From Lachnospiraceae bacterium (lineage in GTDB: Bacteria; Bacillota; Clostridia; Lachnospirales; Lachnospiraceae): DNA of 64,000 nucleotides. The DNA lies in NCBI GenBank assembly GCA_024698145.1, contig JAILRO010000048.1, positions 1 to 64,000 on the forward strand. Direction: 5' to 3'. Positions 54,428-63,605 of this stretch are shown here, in pieces. The translations under genes were made by a program, and so were the position numbers. The notes beneath the pieces were generated by a model. It saw only the letters and a program-made list of their open reading frames with translations, was not told where the DNA came from and did no database searches. Positions within the stretch are counted from its first letter, which is position 1. Each line of letters opens with the position of its first letter.

Positions 54428-55555
54428 ATGAATGTATTATTTATAGGAGGAACAGGTCGCTTAAGTAAGGATGTGGCTAAAGCAACTGTAGAAAAGGGGA
54501 ATAAAGTTTTTTTATTGACGAGGGGGAGTGAGTACAGAAGTCGATTTGTCAATGAAAAATGTAGTATGTTGATAGGAGATATAAGGAAACCGGAAAGCTG
54601 TAAGAAGTACTTTGAGAAACCAATGTACTATGATGTGATTATAGATTTTTTATCTCTGTGCGAAGCTGATATAAAGCGTACCCTGGAATTAATTGAGGGG
54701 ACGTATAAACAATATATTTTTGTTTCTTCTGCTACTGTATATACTCGGAATGAAAATGTAATTACAGAGGATAACGGTAATATAGGAAACTCTAGATGGG
54801 AATATGCATACAATAAATATTTATGCGAAGAATATCTTAAGAATTATTTCTCGGAAAAAGAAGATGAATCTTTTTACACAATCATAAGACCATATGTTAC
54901 TTATGGAAATACTCGAGTTCCCTATCCTTTAGTGCCAAGAAATACTATTCTAGAGTACAGTTTTATTCAAAGAATAATAAATGGGCAAGCTATCCCAACT
55001 TTTGATAATGGAGCTACTATTACGGCAATATTAAATACTAAAGATTTTTCATACCTTGTAGTTGGCTTATTTGGTAATGATAAAGCAAAGAACGAAGATT
55101 TTAATATAGCGGATGAGGAAATTACCAGATGGAGAGAAGTCATTGATATAATAGGTGAACTCCTAAATACTAAAGTCGTAACCTCTGATTATTCAAAAGA
55201 TGAGATTTGTAAATATATGCCCGAGTATGAACCGGTATTGTACGGTGACAAAGGTATAGATGTAAGATTTGACATAACAAAAGTAAAAAAAGTTGTGGGT
55301 GGATATAAAAAAACAGTTAGCCTGAAAGAAGGATTATTAGAAATGATATCCTATTATCAGGAGAATCCTGAACTACAGTTAATTGACTATAAATGGAATG
55401 GCAAGATAGATAGATTGCTTTATAAAAAAGGTATGAATAGCAATTATAAATACAGGTTTCCAACATTAAAAGCTGCAAGCCTATATTATAGTGGTAGATA
55501 TTCTTTTGTGGGAAAGATTATGGATATGGTAATTAAAATTATAAGTGTTATTTGA
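54428..55555 (+). CDS. NAD-dependent epimerase/dehydratase
   Basis: 375 aa SDR. FIGGTGRLSKDVAKATVEKG is the NAD site (GGTGxLS), VTSSATVY equivalent FVSSATVYTRNEN and YAYNKYLCEE hold catalytic Ser/Tyr/Lys. Similar in style to the 6571 protein but with a longer C-terminus. AGGCGCGC before ATG 54428. Probably makes or alters a nucleotide sugar for the locus. An 85-bp spacer before it contains no other feature. Confidence 0.82.
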   Translation: MNVLFIGGTGRLSKDVAKATVEKGNKVFLLTRGSEYRSRFVNEKCSMLIGDIRKPESCKKYFEKPMYYDVIIDFLSLCEADIKRTLELIEGTYKQYIFVSSATVYTRNENVITEDNGNIGNSRWEYAYNKYLCEEYLKNYFSEKEDESFYTIIRPYVTYGNTRVPYPLVPRNTILEYSFIQRIINGQAIPTFDNGATITAILNTKDFSYLVVGLFGNDKAKNEDFNIADEEITRWREVIDIIGELLNTKVVTSDYSKDEICKYMPEYEPVLYGDKGIDVRFDITKVKKVVGGYKKTVSLKEGLLEMISYYQENPELQLIDYKWNGKIDRLLYKKGMNSNYKYRFPTLKAASLYYSGRYSFVGKIMDMVIKIISVI

Positions 55556-55621
55556 TTTTATATATCTGAAATGTATAAAGATTAAATTATTAATTGATGA
55601 AATTAATTTAAGGTAAAAACA

Positions 55622-56641
55622 ATGATTGAGATCACAGAAGCAGAGATTACAAAGAATTGGAATTATGAAAAATACAATGAGCCTTTGGTTGCGATAGTAT
55701 GCTTAACGTATAACCATGAGTTGTATTTGAGTGATGCAATCGATGGCTTTTTGAGTCAGAAGACCGGTTTTCCTTTTGAGGTTTATATTCATGATGACTG
55801 TTCTACTGATAAAACAAGGGATATCCTTAAGCAATATAAGGAAAGATTCCCCAATCTAATAATACCGGTATATGAAACAGAAAATCAGTTTCAAAAAGAT
55901 TATGGTTCATCTATGCCACTTAATAGGAACTTCAAGGCTAGAAAATATCAAGCCGAATGTGAGGGTGATGATTATTGGACAGATCCGTATAAGTTGCAGA
56001 AGCAAATAGATTATATGGAAGAACATGAAGAATGTTCATTGACTTTTACAAATGGCAAAAGATTGGATGTCTTGACGAATGAATATTTACCTGTATTCGA
56101 AGAAGATGAACTGGAGACATCCAAGGAAAATGGCATATATGATCTGAATAATTTTTATTTATTAAAATACCCTCCGACAGCATCGCATGTATATAGACGA
56201 AGATGTCTTGAAGGTGTTGATGATATAATGTCATCTTGTAGAGCATCGGATTTGAGAAACAGATTGTTTTTGATGACAAAAGGATATGCCTATTATTTTT
56301 CGGAAGAAACCTGCGTATATAGAATAAATGTTAAGGGGTCGGCAACTACCTGTTGGAAAAAATATGACAAATTGGGACAAAAGGATTTGTGTGATGACTT
56401 CATCAGGATATTCGACGAAATCGACGGAATTACAGACAGAAACTATACAGACAGTATTTGGAACGTCAAGAAAAAATATATCCAAAAAATGCTGGGGTGC
56501 GGAAAACTTGCTGACATCAGTAAGAACACTGATACTAGAAGAGTGTTTCGGGAAATGTCTATGTTCTGGAAGATGCGGACTGTGTTGAAAATCATGATGC
56601 CCAATAGTATATATGCTTGGATGTATTTAAGAGATAAGTGA
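55622..56641 (+). CDS. Family 2 glycosyltransferase
   Basis: 339 aa. PLVAIVCLTYNHELYLSDAI, VYIHDDCSTDKTRDIL and YQAECEGDDYWTDPYKLQKQ are classic GT2 blocks, with EGDDYW as the donor/metal site. This subtype is common in capsule loci of Firmicutes. AAGGTAAAAAC upstream is a weak ribosome site. Followed 19 bp later by a flippase gene. Confidence 0.9.
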   Translation: MIEITEAEITKNWNYEKYNEPLVAIVCLTYNHELYLSDAIDGFLSQKTGFPFEVYIHDDCSTDKTRDILKQYKERFPNLIIPVYETENQFQKDYGSSMPLNRNFKARKYQAECEGDDYWTDPYKLQKQIDYMEEHEECSLTFTNGKRLDVLTNEYLPVFEEDELETSKENGIYDLNNFYLLKYPPTASHVYRRRCLEGVDDIMSSCRASDLRNRLFLMTKGYAYYFSEETCVYRINVKGSATTCWKKYDKLGQKDLCDDFIRIFDEIDGITDRNYTDSIWNVKKKYIQKMLGCGKLADISKNTDTRRVFREMSMFWKMRTVLKIMMPNSIYAWMYLRDK

Positions 56642-56660
56642 AAATGACGGATGTGTAATT

Positions 56661-58109
56661 ATGGATGCTAAAATCAACAATAAAACTGTTGCGGATAATA
56701 TATTGTGGAGATTTTTGGAACGTATTGGGGCACATGCTGTGACGTTTGTTGTATCGGTTGTGCTTGCTAGGATGTTAGAACCTTCTATGTATGGTACTAT
56801 TGCGATTGTTATGGTATTTATTACAATCCTGCAGGTATTTATTGACGGAGGCTTGGGCAATTCTCTTGTTCAAAAAAAAGAAGCTGATGAACTTGATTTT
56901 TCAACAGTTTTTTTCTTTAACTTGATTTTGTGCATCTTTTTATACCTTACACTGTTTTTGTGCGCTCCTATTATTGCAGCGTTTTATGGTGCGTATGAAC
57001 TGGTATCGTACATTAGAATCCTTGGTGTTACAATAATAGTATCCGGAATAAAAAATATACAACAGGCATATGTATCAAAACATATGTTGTTTAAAAAATT
57101 CTTTGTCGCGACGTTAATTGGTACCGTTGGATCCGGGATTGTTGGAATTTGTGCCGCTTATAACGGTTATGGGGTTTGGGCACTTGTTCTTCAATATCTT
57201 TCTAATGTTTTTATTGATACTACGGTGCTTTGGTTTACTGTAAAATGGAGACCTCGACTAGTGTTTTCATACGAAAGATTGAAAAGTTTATGGAATTACG
57301 GTTGGAAACTTTTTGTATCTTGTTTTCTAGATAAGATATATTTGAAAATGAGGTCTATGATTATAGGTAAGGTGTATTCGGCGAGAGATTTGGCATTTTA
57401 TGATAGAGGCGATTTGTTTCCGTTTGTTATAGTTACCAATATTGATGAATCGATAGATAGTGTACTGCTACCGTCTATGGCTTCGGTGCAAGATGAAGTA
57501 CTCAAAGTAAAAATGATGACAAAAAGAGCAATAAAGGTCAGTACGTATATTATGGCACCATTGATGATGGGATTGATTGCGTGTTCGACACCTCTTGTTA
57601 GGCTTCTTCTGACAGATAAATGGTTGCCGTGTGTTTTTTTCTTGAGAGTAATGAGTTTGACATACATGTTTTATCCAATCCATACAGCTAATTTGAATGC
57701 TTTAAAGGCTATTGGCCGCACAGATGTTTTTTTAAAACTGGAAATCATTAAGAAGATTGTTGGCTTTATAATTCTTGCATGTACAATGTTTATTAGTCTT
57801 AAAATTATGGTTTTAAGCGTAATTATAGCGGATGTTATCTCTCAAATCATCAATTCGTGGCCTAATAAAAGATTACTTGATTATAGTTATATTGAACAGA
57901 TAAAGGATATTTTACCCAATATAATTCTTGCGTGTATAATGTTTGTGATTGTTTACCCTGTTAGTTTTTTGCATATGTCTGATTGGGTAATTCTTGCAAT
58001 TCAGATGATGCTGGGAATGCTGATTTATATATCAGGTTCTTTGATTTTGAAAAATGATAGTTTTGAGTATTTATTGAACATAATAAAAATGTATTTTGAA
58101 AAAAATTGA
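56661..58109 (+). CDS. Second polysaccharide flippase (MOP, lipopolysaccharide export type)
   Basis: 482 aa, about 12-14 helices, PST/WzxC group: ILWRFLERIGAHAVTFVVSV, IFIDGGLGNSLVQKKEADEL equivalent QVFIDGGLGNSLVQKKEA, and SLWNYGWKLFVSCFLDKIY. It differs in type from the 49981 flippase. Two flippases in one locus suggest two exported glycans or two joined half-clusters. No Wzy-like polymerase was found beside it. Confidence 0.9.
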   Translation: MDAKINNKTVADNILWRFLERIGAHAVTFVVSVVLARMLEPSMYGTIAIVMVFITILQVFIDGGLGNSLVQKKEADELDFSTVFFFNLILCIFLYLTLFLCAPIIAAFYGAYELVSYIRILGVTIIVSGIKNIQQAYVSKHMLFKKFFVATLIGTVGSGIVGICAAYNGYGVWALVLQYLSNVFIDTTVLWFTVKWRPRLVFSYERLKSLWNYGWKLFVSCFLDKIYLKMRSMIIGKVYSARDLAFYDRGDLFPFVIVTNIDESIDSVLLPSMASVQDEVLKVKMMTKRAIKVSTYIMAPLMMGLIACSTPLVRLLLTDKWLPCVFFLRVMSLTYMFYPIHTANLNALKAIGRTDVFLKLEIIKKIVGFIILACTMFISLKIMVLSVIIADVISQIINSWPNKRLLDYSYIEQIKDILPNIILACIMFVIVYPVSFLHMSDWVILAIQMMLGMLIYISGSLILKNDSFEYLLNIIKMYFEKN

Positions 58110-58154
58110 TTAGATTAAACTGTATATAAGATGAGACTTGGTGGGAGAAAATAA

Positions 58155-59264
58155 ATGATTTATGTGACAAGACCTTCAATGCCTGATTTTGAGGAGTATT
58201 GTGAAGAGATTAAAAAAATATGGAATAGTAAGTGGCTTACTAACATGGGAGAAGAACATGAAGTGCTACAAAAGAAACTGGAAGAATATTTAGGGTGTTC
58301 CGATGTGGTCCTTTTTGTTAATGGACATCTTGCGCTTGAAAGCGTGATTGCGGCGATGAACTTTCCAGATGGAAGTGAGGTTATTACAACTCCGTTTACT
58401 TTTGCATCGACTCCGCATGCAATCGTAAGAAATGGTCTGATTCCGGTGTTTTGTGATATAAATCCCGAGAATTACACGATGGATGTAGATAAGATAGAAG
58501 AACTGATAACAGAAAAAACTGTTGCTATAGTTCCGGTTCATGTATATGGGAATGTGTGTGATGTTGAGAGAATTGACGCAATAGCAAAAAAGTATAATCT
58601 AAAAGTAATATACGATGCAGCACATGCTTTTTCGATAAAATACAAAGGTGTGTCAGTGGCGAGATTTGGAGATGCATCGATTTTCAGTTTCCATGCGACG
58701 AAGGTTTTTAATACTATCGAAGGTGGTGCTGTTTGTCTGCCGGATGATAGTTATGTTGATACTTTAAATAATCTTAAAAATTATGGCATCAGGGATGAAG
58801 AGAACATAGTTGCTGTTGGAGGTAATGCTAAAATGAATGAGTTTCAAGCAGCTATGGGAATATGTAATTTGAAACATATTGATGAGGAGATTAGTAAACG
58901 TAAAGTTTTACATGATAGATATGTGGAACGATTAGAAACTGTGCAAGGCGTGAAAATGTGTAAGTTGCAAAAGGAAGTTGAGTATAACTATTCTTATTTT
59001 CCGGTTGTTTTTGATGGATTTTCCTGCTCGAGAGATGATGTTTTTGATGTTTTATACGAAAATGGTATATGTGCAAGAAAGTATTTTTACCCACTTGTGA
59101 GTGATTATCAATGCTATAATAATTATCAAATGTCTTTCCAAAAGAATACACCGGTGGCAAAGTATATTTCCGAACGTGTTATAACACTTCCCTTGTATTC
59201 AGAGCTTTCTTTGGGAGAGGTAGATAAAATTTGTGGTATTATTACGAGAATTGGAAGCAAGTGA
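58155..59264 (+). CDS. DegT/DnrJ/EryC1/StrS aminotransferase
   Basis: 369 aa PLP enzyme making an amino sugar from a nucleotide keto-sugar. MIYVTRPSMPDFEEY and NSKWLTNMGEEHEVLQKKLE resemble VioA/FdtB-type enzymes; the PLP lysine is in SFHATKVFNTIEGGA; YDAAHAFSIKYKG carries the cofactor-binding Asp. GGTGGGAG before ATG 58155. Last gene of the polysaccharide locus; suggests that the glycan has an amino-sugar residue. Confidence 0.92.
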   Translation: MIYVTRPSMPDFEEYCEEIKKIWNSKWLTNMGEEHEVLQKKLEEYLGCSDVVLFVNGHLALESVIAAMNFPDGSEVITTPFTFASTPHAIVRNGLIPVFCDINPENYTMDVDKIEELITEKTVAIVPVHVYGNVCDVERIDAIAKKYNLKVIYDAAHAFSIKYKGVSVARFGDASIFSFHATKVFNTIEGGAVCLPDDSYVDTLNNLKNYGIRDEENIVAVGGNAKMNEFQAAMGICNLKHIDEEISKRKVLHDRYVERLETVQGVKMCKLQKEVEYNYSYFPVVFDGFSCSRDDVFDVLYENGICARKYFYPLVSDYQCYNNYQMSFQKNTPVAKYISERVITLPLYSELSLGEVDKICGIITRIGSK

Positions 59265-59272
59265 TAATGCAC

Positions 59273-59301
59273 TTGCATAAAGAATATGTTTTGGTTATAA
59301 T
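59273..59301 (+). promoter_or_regulatory. Candidate promoter of the zinc-ribbon membrane protein gene
   Basis: TTGCAT (59273-59278), 17-bp spacer, TATAAT (59296-59301), about 60 bp before the ATG at 59362. The -10 box is perfect, the -35 box fair. Confidence 0.5.
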
Positions 59302-59361
59302 GTTATCCGTTATATGAAGGCTATGTTATTGATTATTATTTAAGAAAGACGGTGCTTAGTA

Positions 59362-59799
59362 ATGTTTAAGAAATATTTGTCTATGTTCCGCGAAGATATG
59401 CGTTATGCGATGGAAAGACGTTGCGGACAGGATGAACTTAACAATTTCATAATGCTCATTGGTTTTGTTTTTGTAATGATTGCTCTTTTTTCACATAAAT
59501 GGGTATTTGTCCTTCTTGGATTTGCATTTGTTTTGGTGTGTTATTTAAGAGTTTTTTCAAAAAACTTAGATGCCAGAAGAAAAGAAAATGATTTATATAT
59601 GAGGTATATGGGCAAAACGGTTGAGTTTTCCAATTATGTCAAACTTGTAGTTAAGATGTATATAAGAAGTCTCAAAGACAAAGAATATATGTATTTTGTA
59701 TGTAGTAATTGCAAACAGGTTATAAGACTTCCAAAGGGAAAAAACAAAGTAAGTGTAAGATGTCCCAAATGCAGTAGCACATATGTAAAGAGAACATAA
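59362..59799 (+). CDS. Small membrane protein with C-terminal zinc-ribbon
   Basis: 145 aa. Two membrane helices (about 28-44 and 48-66), a basic linker, then a Cys4 zinc-ribbon: CSNCKQVIRLPKG and CPKCSSTYVKRT. The C-terminal part matches the style of small ribbons in clostridial membrane proteins next to hrcA. Own promoter and terminator. Unknown function; likely part of the ancestral hemW-hrcA interval rather than of the glycan locus. Confidence 0.75.
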   Translation: MFKKYLSMFREDMRYAMERRCGQDELNNFIMLIGFVFVMIALFSHKWVFVLLGFAFVLVCYLRVFSKNLDARRKENDLYMRYMGKTVEFSNYVKLVVKMYIRSLKDKEYMYFVCSNCKQVIRLPKGKNKVSVRCPKCSSTYVKRT

Positions 59800-59817
59800 T
59801 GAAATCATAATTATAAT

Positions 59818-59851
59818 GAAAGCGGAAAATATTATATTTTCTGCTTTTTTT
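59818..59851 (+). terminator. Terminator before the chaperone operon
   Basis: AAAGCGGAAAAT pairs with ATTTTCTGCTTT across ATTAT (one mismatch), then a run of T to 59851. It isolates the heat-shock promoter from upstream reading. Confidence 0.82.
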
Positions 59852-59864
59852 GTGCACATTTATC

Positions 59865-59893
59865 TTGACAAAGGTAATAGTGGGTGGTACTCT
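59865..59893 (+). promoter_or_regulatory. Heat-shock operon promoter
   Basis: Perfect -35 TTGACA (59865-59870), 17-bp spacer and TACTCT (59888-59893) as a weak -10. The CIRCE element begins 12 bp later, over the expected start of transcription. Confidence 0.6.
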
Positions 59894-59904
59894 ATATGAA
59901 GATA

Positions 59905-59931
59905 TTAGCACTCGAAAGTAATGAGTGCTAA
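59905..59931. promoter_or_regulatory. CIRCE element, HrcA operator
   Basis: TTAGCACTC (59905-59913), nine-base spacer, GAGTGCTAA (59923-59931): a perfect match to the HrcA-binding inverted repeat. It lies 27 bp before hrcA. HrcA bound here blocks the operon until heat stress draws GroEL away (established for the family). Confidence 0.97.
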
Positions 59932-59958
59932 TAATCAAAAAGGAAAGGGGTCTGATAC

Positions 59959-60990
59959 ATGGAATTGGACGAAAGAAAACTGAAGATTCTCAAAGCGATT
60001 ATTTCCAATTATCTGGAGACCGGTGAGCCGGTTGGTTCAAGAACCATTTCAAAGTATACCGACCTTAATCTTTCCTCGGCAACTATTAGAAATGAGATGG
60101 CGGATCTTGAAGAACTTGGTTTGATCAAACAGCCATATACATCGGCAGGAAGAATCCCGACAGATCAGGGTTACAGATTGTATGTTGACCAGATGATGGT
60201 TGAGAAGGATTCCGAGATGCAGGAGATGAAGACGCAGCTTCTTGAAAGAGTCGATAAGATGGAATCAATGCTTAAGCAGGTTGCAAAGGTTCTTGCGTAT
60301 AATACCAATTATGCGACGTTGGTATCGGCACCGCAATATCAGAACTCAAAGCTTAAGTTCATTCAACTTTCGCAGGTTGATGAAACACAGATGCTCGCGG
60401 TTATAGTTGTTGATAACAATGTAATTAAGAATAAGTTGATTCCTTTGACAAGGCCGATGGGTAATGATGAGATATTGAAGCTGAATGTTTTGCTCAATAC
60501 ATTTTTACAGGGTGCGTCTTTGCAGGATATCAATTTGGAAATGATTCATACAATCAAGAATCAGGCTGGAGAGTTTGCGGATGTTATGGAAGCGATTTTC
60601 CAAGGCATAACAGAAGCAATACACGAAGCTGATGAGGTTGAGATATATACAAGTGGAACGACCAATATGCTTAAGTATCCAGAACTTGGATCTGTTGAAC
60701 AAACAACTAAGTTGTTGGAAGCATTAGAGGACAGACAAGGTCTTGATGAATTGATTGATGAAACAATACACAGTGATAACAGCAACGGAATCCAGGTGTA
60801 TATCGGAGAGGAAGCTCCGGTAAAATCCATGAAGGATTGCAGTATAGTAACTGCAACCTACGAATTGGAAGAAGGTGCAAAAGGAACGATAGGAATTATC
60901 GGACCGAAGAGAATGGATTATCAGAAAGTTGTCAGTACGCTCAAGAATCTGACGGGCGAATTAGATGCAATATTTAAGAAGAAAGAATAG
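59959..60990 (+). CDS. hrcA: Heat-inducible transcription repressor HrcA
   Basis: 343 aa. Winged-helix N-terminus: LDERKLKILKAIISNYLETG, GSRTISKYTDLNLSSATIRN and MADLEELGLIKQPYTSAGR; GAF-like and C-terminal domains follow, ending KGTIGIIGPKRMDYQKVV. AGGAAAGGGG before ATG 59959. Represses its own operon through CIRCE and needs GroEL for folding. grpE follows 10 bp later. Confidence 0.98.
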   Translation: MELDERKLKILKAIISNYLETGEPVGSRTISKYTDLNLSSATIRNEMADLEELGLIKQPYTSAGRIPTDQGYRLYVDQMMVEKDSEMQEMKTQLLERVDKMESMLKQVAKVLAYNTNYATLVSAPQYQNSKLKFIQLSQVDETQMLAVIVVDNNVIKNKLIPLTRPMGNDEILKLNVLLNTFLQGASLQDINLEMIHTIKNQAGEFADVMEAIFQGITEAIHEADEVEIYTSGTTNMLKYPELGSVEQTTKLLEALEDRQGLDELIDETIHSDNSNGIQVYIGEEAPVKSMKDCSIVTATYELEEGAKGTIGIIGPKRMDYQKVVSTLKNLTGELDAIFKKKE

Positions 60991-61000
60991 GGGTGAAGAG

Positions 61001-61663
61001 GTGGACGAGAATATTAAAGATACTGCCGCAGTTAATGAAGAAAAGAATGGTGTACCTGAGGGTAAGCCGTTAGAAGAGACAGTTGAAAAAGTAGCAGATG
61101 AAGATGCAGAAGAAACAGTAGTTGATGTTAAGGAAACCAACGAGGATGCAGAGAAGAAACCTGTTAAAGGAAAGAAAGGAAGCAGACGCGGTGGTGGTAA
61201 TAACAAGGCATTAGAACTTGAACTTGAGAAGCAGAAAGCTCTTACTGAAGAAGTTAATGACAGATATAAGAGACTTCTTGCAGAGTTTGAGAATGCCAGA
61301 AATCGTAATGAGAAAGAGTCAAAACACATGTATGATGTGGGAGCAAAAGAGGTTCTTGAAAAGCTTTTGCCGGTTGTTGACAATTTCGAAAGAGCGCTTA
61401 TGGCAATACCTGAAGAAGACAAAGAAAGAGCCTTCGAACAGGGTGTTGATAAGATATATAAGCAGATGATGGTAACACTTGAAGAAATTGGTGTAACACC
61501 AATGAATGCTGAAGGTGCTGAGTTTAATCCTGATTTCCATAATGCGGTTTTGCATGTTGAGGATGAGGAATTAGGTGAGAATGTAGTAGCGGAAGAACTT
61601 CAAAAAGGATACATGTACAAAGAAGAAGTTTTAAGACATAGTATGGTTAAGGTTGCCAACTAA
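61001..61663 (+). CDS. grpE: Nucleotide exchange factor GrpE
   Basis: 220 aa from GTG 61001, 10 bp after hrcA with GGGGTG upstream. The first 75 residues are acidic and low complexity, ending in a Lys/Arg/Gly patch (KKGSRRGGGNN). The long coiled-coil (YKRLLAEFENARNRNEKES) and the beta-wing block FNPDFHNAVLHVEDEE ... LQKGYMYKEEVLRHSMVKV are classic. Releases ADP from DnaK. Confidence 0.97.
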   Translation: MDENIKDTAAVNEEKNGVPEGKPLEETVEKVADEDAEETVVDVKETNEDAEKKPVKGKKGSRRGGGNNKALELELEKQKALTEEVNDRYKRLLAEFENARNRNEKESKHMYDVGAKEVLEKLLPVVDNFERALMAIPEEDKERAFEQGVDKIYKQMMVTLEEIGVTPMNAEGAEFNPDFHNAVLHVEDEELGENVVAEELQKGYMYKEEVLRHSMVKVAN

Positions 61664-61707
61664 ACTAAATTAAAATAAAATCAAAGAGTTTTTAGGAGGA
61701 AAAAATC

Positions 61708-63558
61708 ATGGGAAAAATTATTGGTATTGACTTAGGTACAACTAATTCATGTGTAGCTGTTATGGAAGGTGGTAAGCCGGTTGTAATTAACAACGCAGAA
61801 GGCGCAAGAACAACACCATCTGTTGTAGCATTTACAAAGACAGGAGAGCGTGTAGTCGGTGAGCCTGCAAAACGTCAGGCTGTTACTAATGCAGACAAGA
61901 CAATTTCTTCTATCAAGAGACATATGGGTTCAGATTATAAAGTAGCAATTGATGATAAGAAGTATACTCCTCAGGAGATTTCAGCTATGGTGCTTCAGAA
62001 GTTAAAAGCAGATGCTGAAAGTTACTTGGGTGAGAAGGTAGATGAGGCAGTTATCACAGTTCCTGCTTATTTTTCAGATTCACAGAGACAGGCAACAAAG
62101 GATGCCGGACGTATCGCAGGTCTTGATGTAAAGCGTATTATCAACGAGCCTACAGCTGCAGCACTTTCTTATGGTCTTGATAATGAGAACGAGCAGAAGA
62201 TTATGGTATATGACCTTGGTGGTGGTACATTCGATGTATCTATCATTGAGATTGGTGATGGTGTCATTGAGGTTCTTGCAACAGCCGGTGATAACAAACT
62301 CGGTGGTGATGACTTCGATAATGTAATCACACAGTATATGTTAGATGAGTTCAAGAAGACAGAGGGTGTTGACTTATCAACGGATAAGATGGCAATGCAG
62401 AGACTTAAGGAAGCAGCAGAGAAAGCTAAGAAAGAGCTTTCATCTTCAACAACAACTAATGTTAACCTTCCTTTCATCACTGCTACAGCAGAAGGTCCTA
62501 AGCATTTTGACATGGATCTTACAAGAGCTAAGTTTGATGAACTTACAGCACATCTTGTAGAGAGAACTTCAGAGCCTGTTAAGACAGCTCTTAACGATGC
62601 AGGTCTTACAGCTTCAGAACTTAACAAAGTACTTCTTGTTGGTGGTTCTACACGTATTATCGCTGTACAGGAGATGGTTAAGAAGCTTACAGGTAAGGAG
62701 CCATTTAAGGGAATTAACCCTGATGAGTGTGTTGCTATCGGAGCTTCAATTCAGGGTGGTAAGCTTGCCGGAGATGCAGGTGCAGGTGAAATTCTTCTTC
62801 TTGATGTTACACCTCTTTCACTTTCAATTGAGACAATGGGTGGCGTTGCTACAAGACTTATCGATAGAAATACAACAATTCCTACAAAGAAGAGTCAGAT
62901 ATTCTCAACAGCACAGGATAATCAGGATGCAGTTGATATCCATATAGTACAGGGTGAGAGACAGTTTGCAAGAGACAATAAGACACTTGGTCGTTTCCGT
63001 CTTGACGGTATTGCTCCTGCACGTCGTGGTGTTCCTCAGATTGAGGTTACATTCGATATCGATGCAAATGGTATTGTTAACGTATCTGCTAAGGATCTTG
63101 GAACAGGAAGAGAGCAGCATATCACAATCACAGCAGGTTCTAACATGTCTGATGATGATATCGAAAAGGCAGTTAAGGAAGCTGCTGAGTACGAAGCTCA
63201 GGATAAGAAGAGAAAAGAAGCAGTTGAAGCAAGAAATGATGCTGATGCAATGGTATTCCAGACAGAGAAAGCACTTCAGGATGTTGGAGATAAGCTTTCT
63301 GGTGAGGATAAGACAAAGGTTGAAGCTGATCTTGCAGCACTTAAGAGTCTTGTTGAGAGCACAGATCCTGACAACATGAGTGATTATGATGTTGAACAGC
63401 TTAAGAACGCAAGAGAGACACTTATGAACAGCGCACAGAATCTCTTTGCTAAGCTTTATGAGCAGAATGGTCCGGGAGCTAATGCCGGAACAGGAGCAGA
63501 AGGCCCTGCAGATTATTCAGAGGGCGATGTTGTTGATGGTGACTATACAGAGCTTTAA
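61708..63558 (+). CDS. dnaK: Chaperone DnaK (Hsp70)
   Basis: 616 aa, full length. ATPase domain with [45 protein letters not shown] and VGGSTRI; substrate domain with [19 protein letters not shown] and [16 protein letters not shown]; helical lid and a Gly/acidic tail ending [15 protein letters not shown] precedes ATG 61708. Codon use is strongly biased (many CTT, GTT, TCA), as for a highly expressed gene; this also opens long shadow frames. Confidence 0.99.
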   Translation: MGKIIGIDLGTTNSCVAVMEGGKPVVINNAEGARTTPSVVAFTKTGERVVGEPAKRQAVTNADKTISSIKRHMGSDYKVAIDDKKYTPQEISAMVLQKLKADAESYLGEKVDEAVITVPAYFSDSQRQATKDAGRIAGLDVKRIINEPTAAALSYGLDNENEQKIMVYDLGGGTFDVSIIEIGDGVIEVLATAGDNKLGGDDFDNVITQYMLDEFKKTEGVDLSTDKMAMQRLKEAAEKAKKELSSSTTTNVNLPFITATAEGPKHFDMDLTRAKFDELTAHLVERTSEPVKTALNDAGLTASELNKVLLVGGSTRIIAVQEMVKKLTGKEPFKGINPDECVAIGASIQGGKLAGDAGAGEILLLDVTPLSLSIETMGGVATRLIDRNTTIPTKKSQIFSTAQDNQDAVDIHIVQGERQFARDNKTLGRFRLDGIAPARRGVPQIEVTFDIDANGIVNVSAKDLGTGREQHITITAGSNMSDDDIEKAVKEAAEYEAQDKKRKEAVEARNDADAMVFQTEKALQDVGDKLSGEDKTKVEADLAALKSLVESTDPDNMSDYDVEQLKNARETLMNSAQNLFAKLYEQNGPGANAGTGAEGPADYSEGDVVDGDYTEL

Positions 63559-63605
63559 TTTGCAACACGTCGTTTGAGTGATTAGATGAGATATAGGTGA
63601 GGAAG

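Noticed and set aside
60961-61422. Minus-strand open frame (153 codons) opposite grpE
   Set aside because: Very Ser/Leu-rich, the mirror of the Glu/Lys-rich grpE start; no support as a gene.
62169-62627. Long minus-strand open frame (152 codons) inside dnaK
   Set aside because: Shadow caused by the strong codon bias of dnaK; no ribosome site and no family resemblance.
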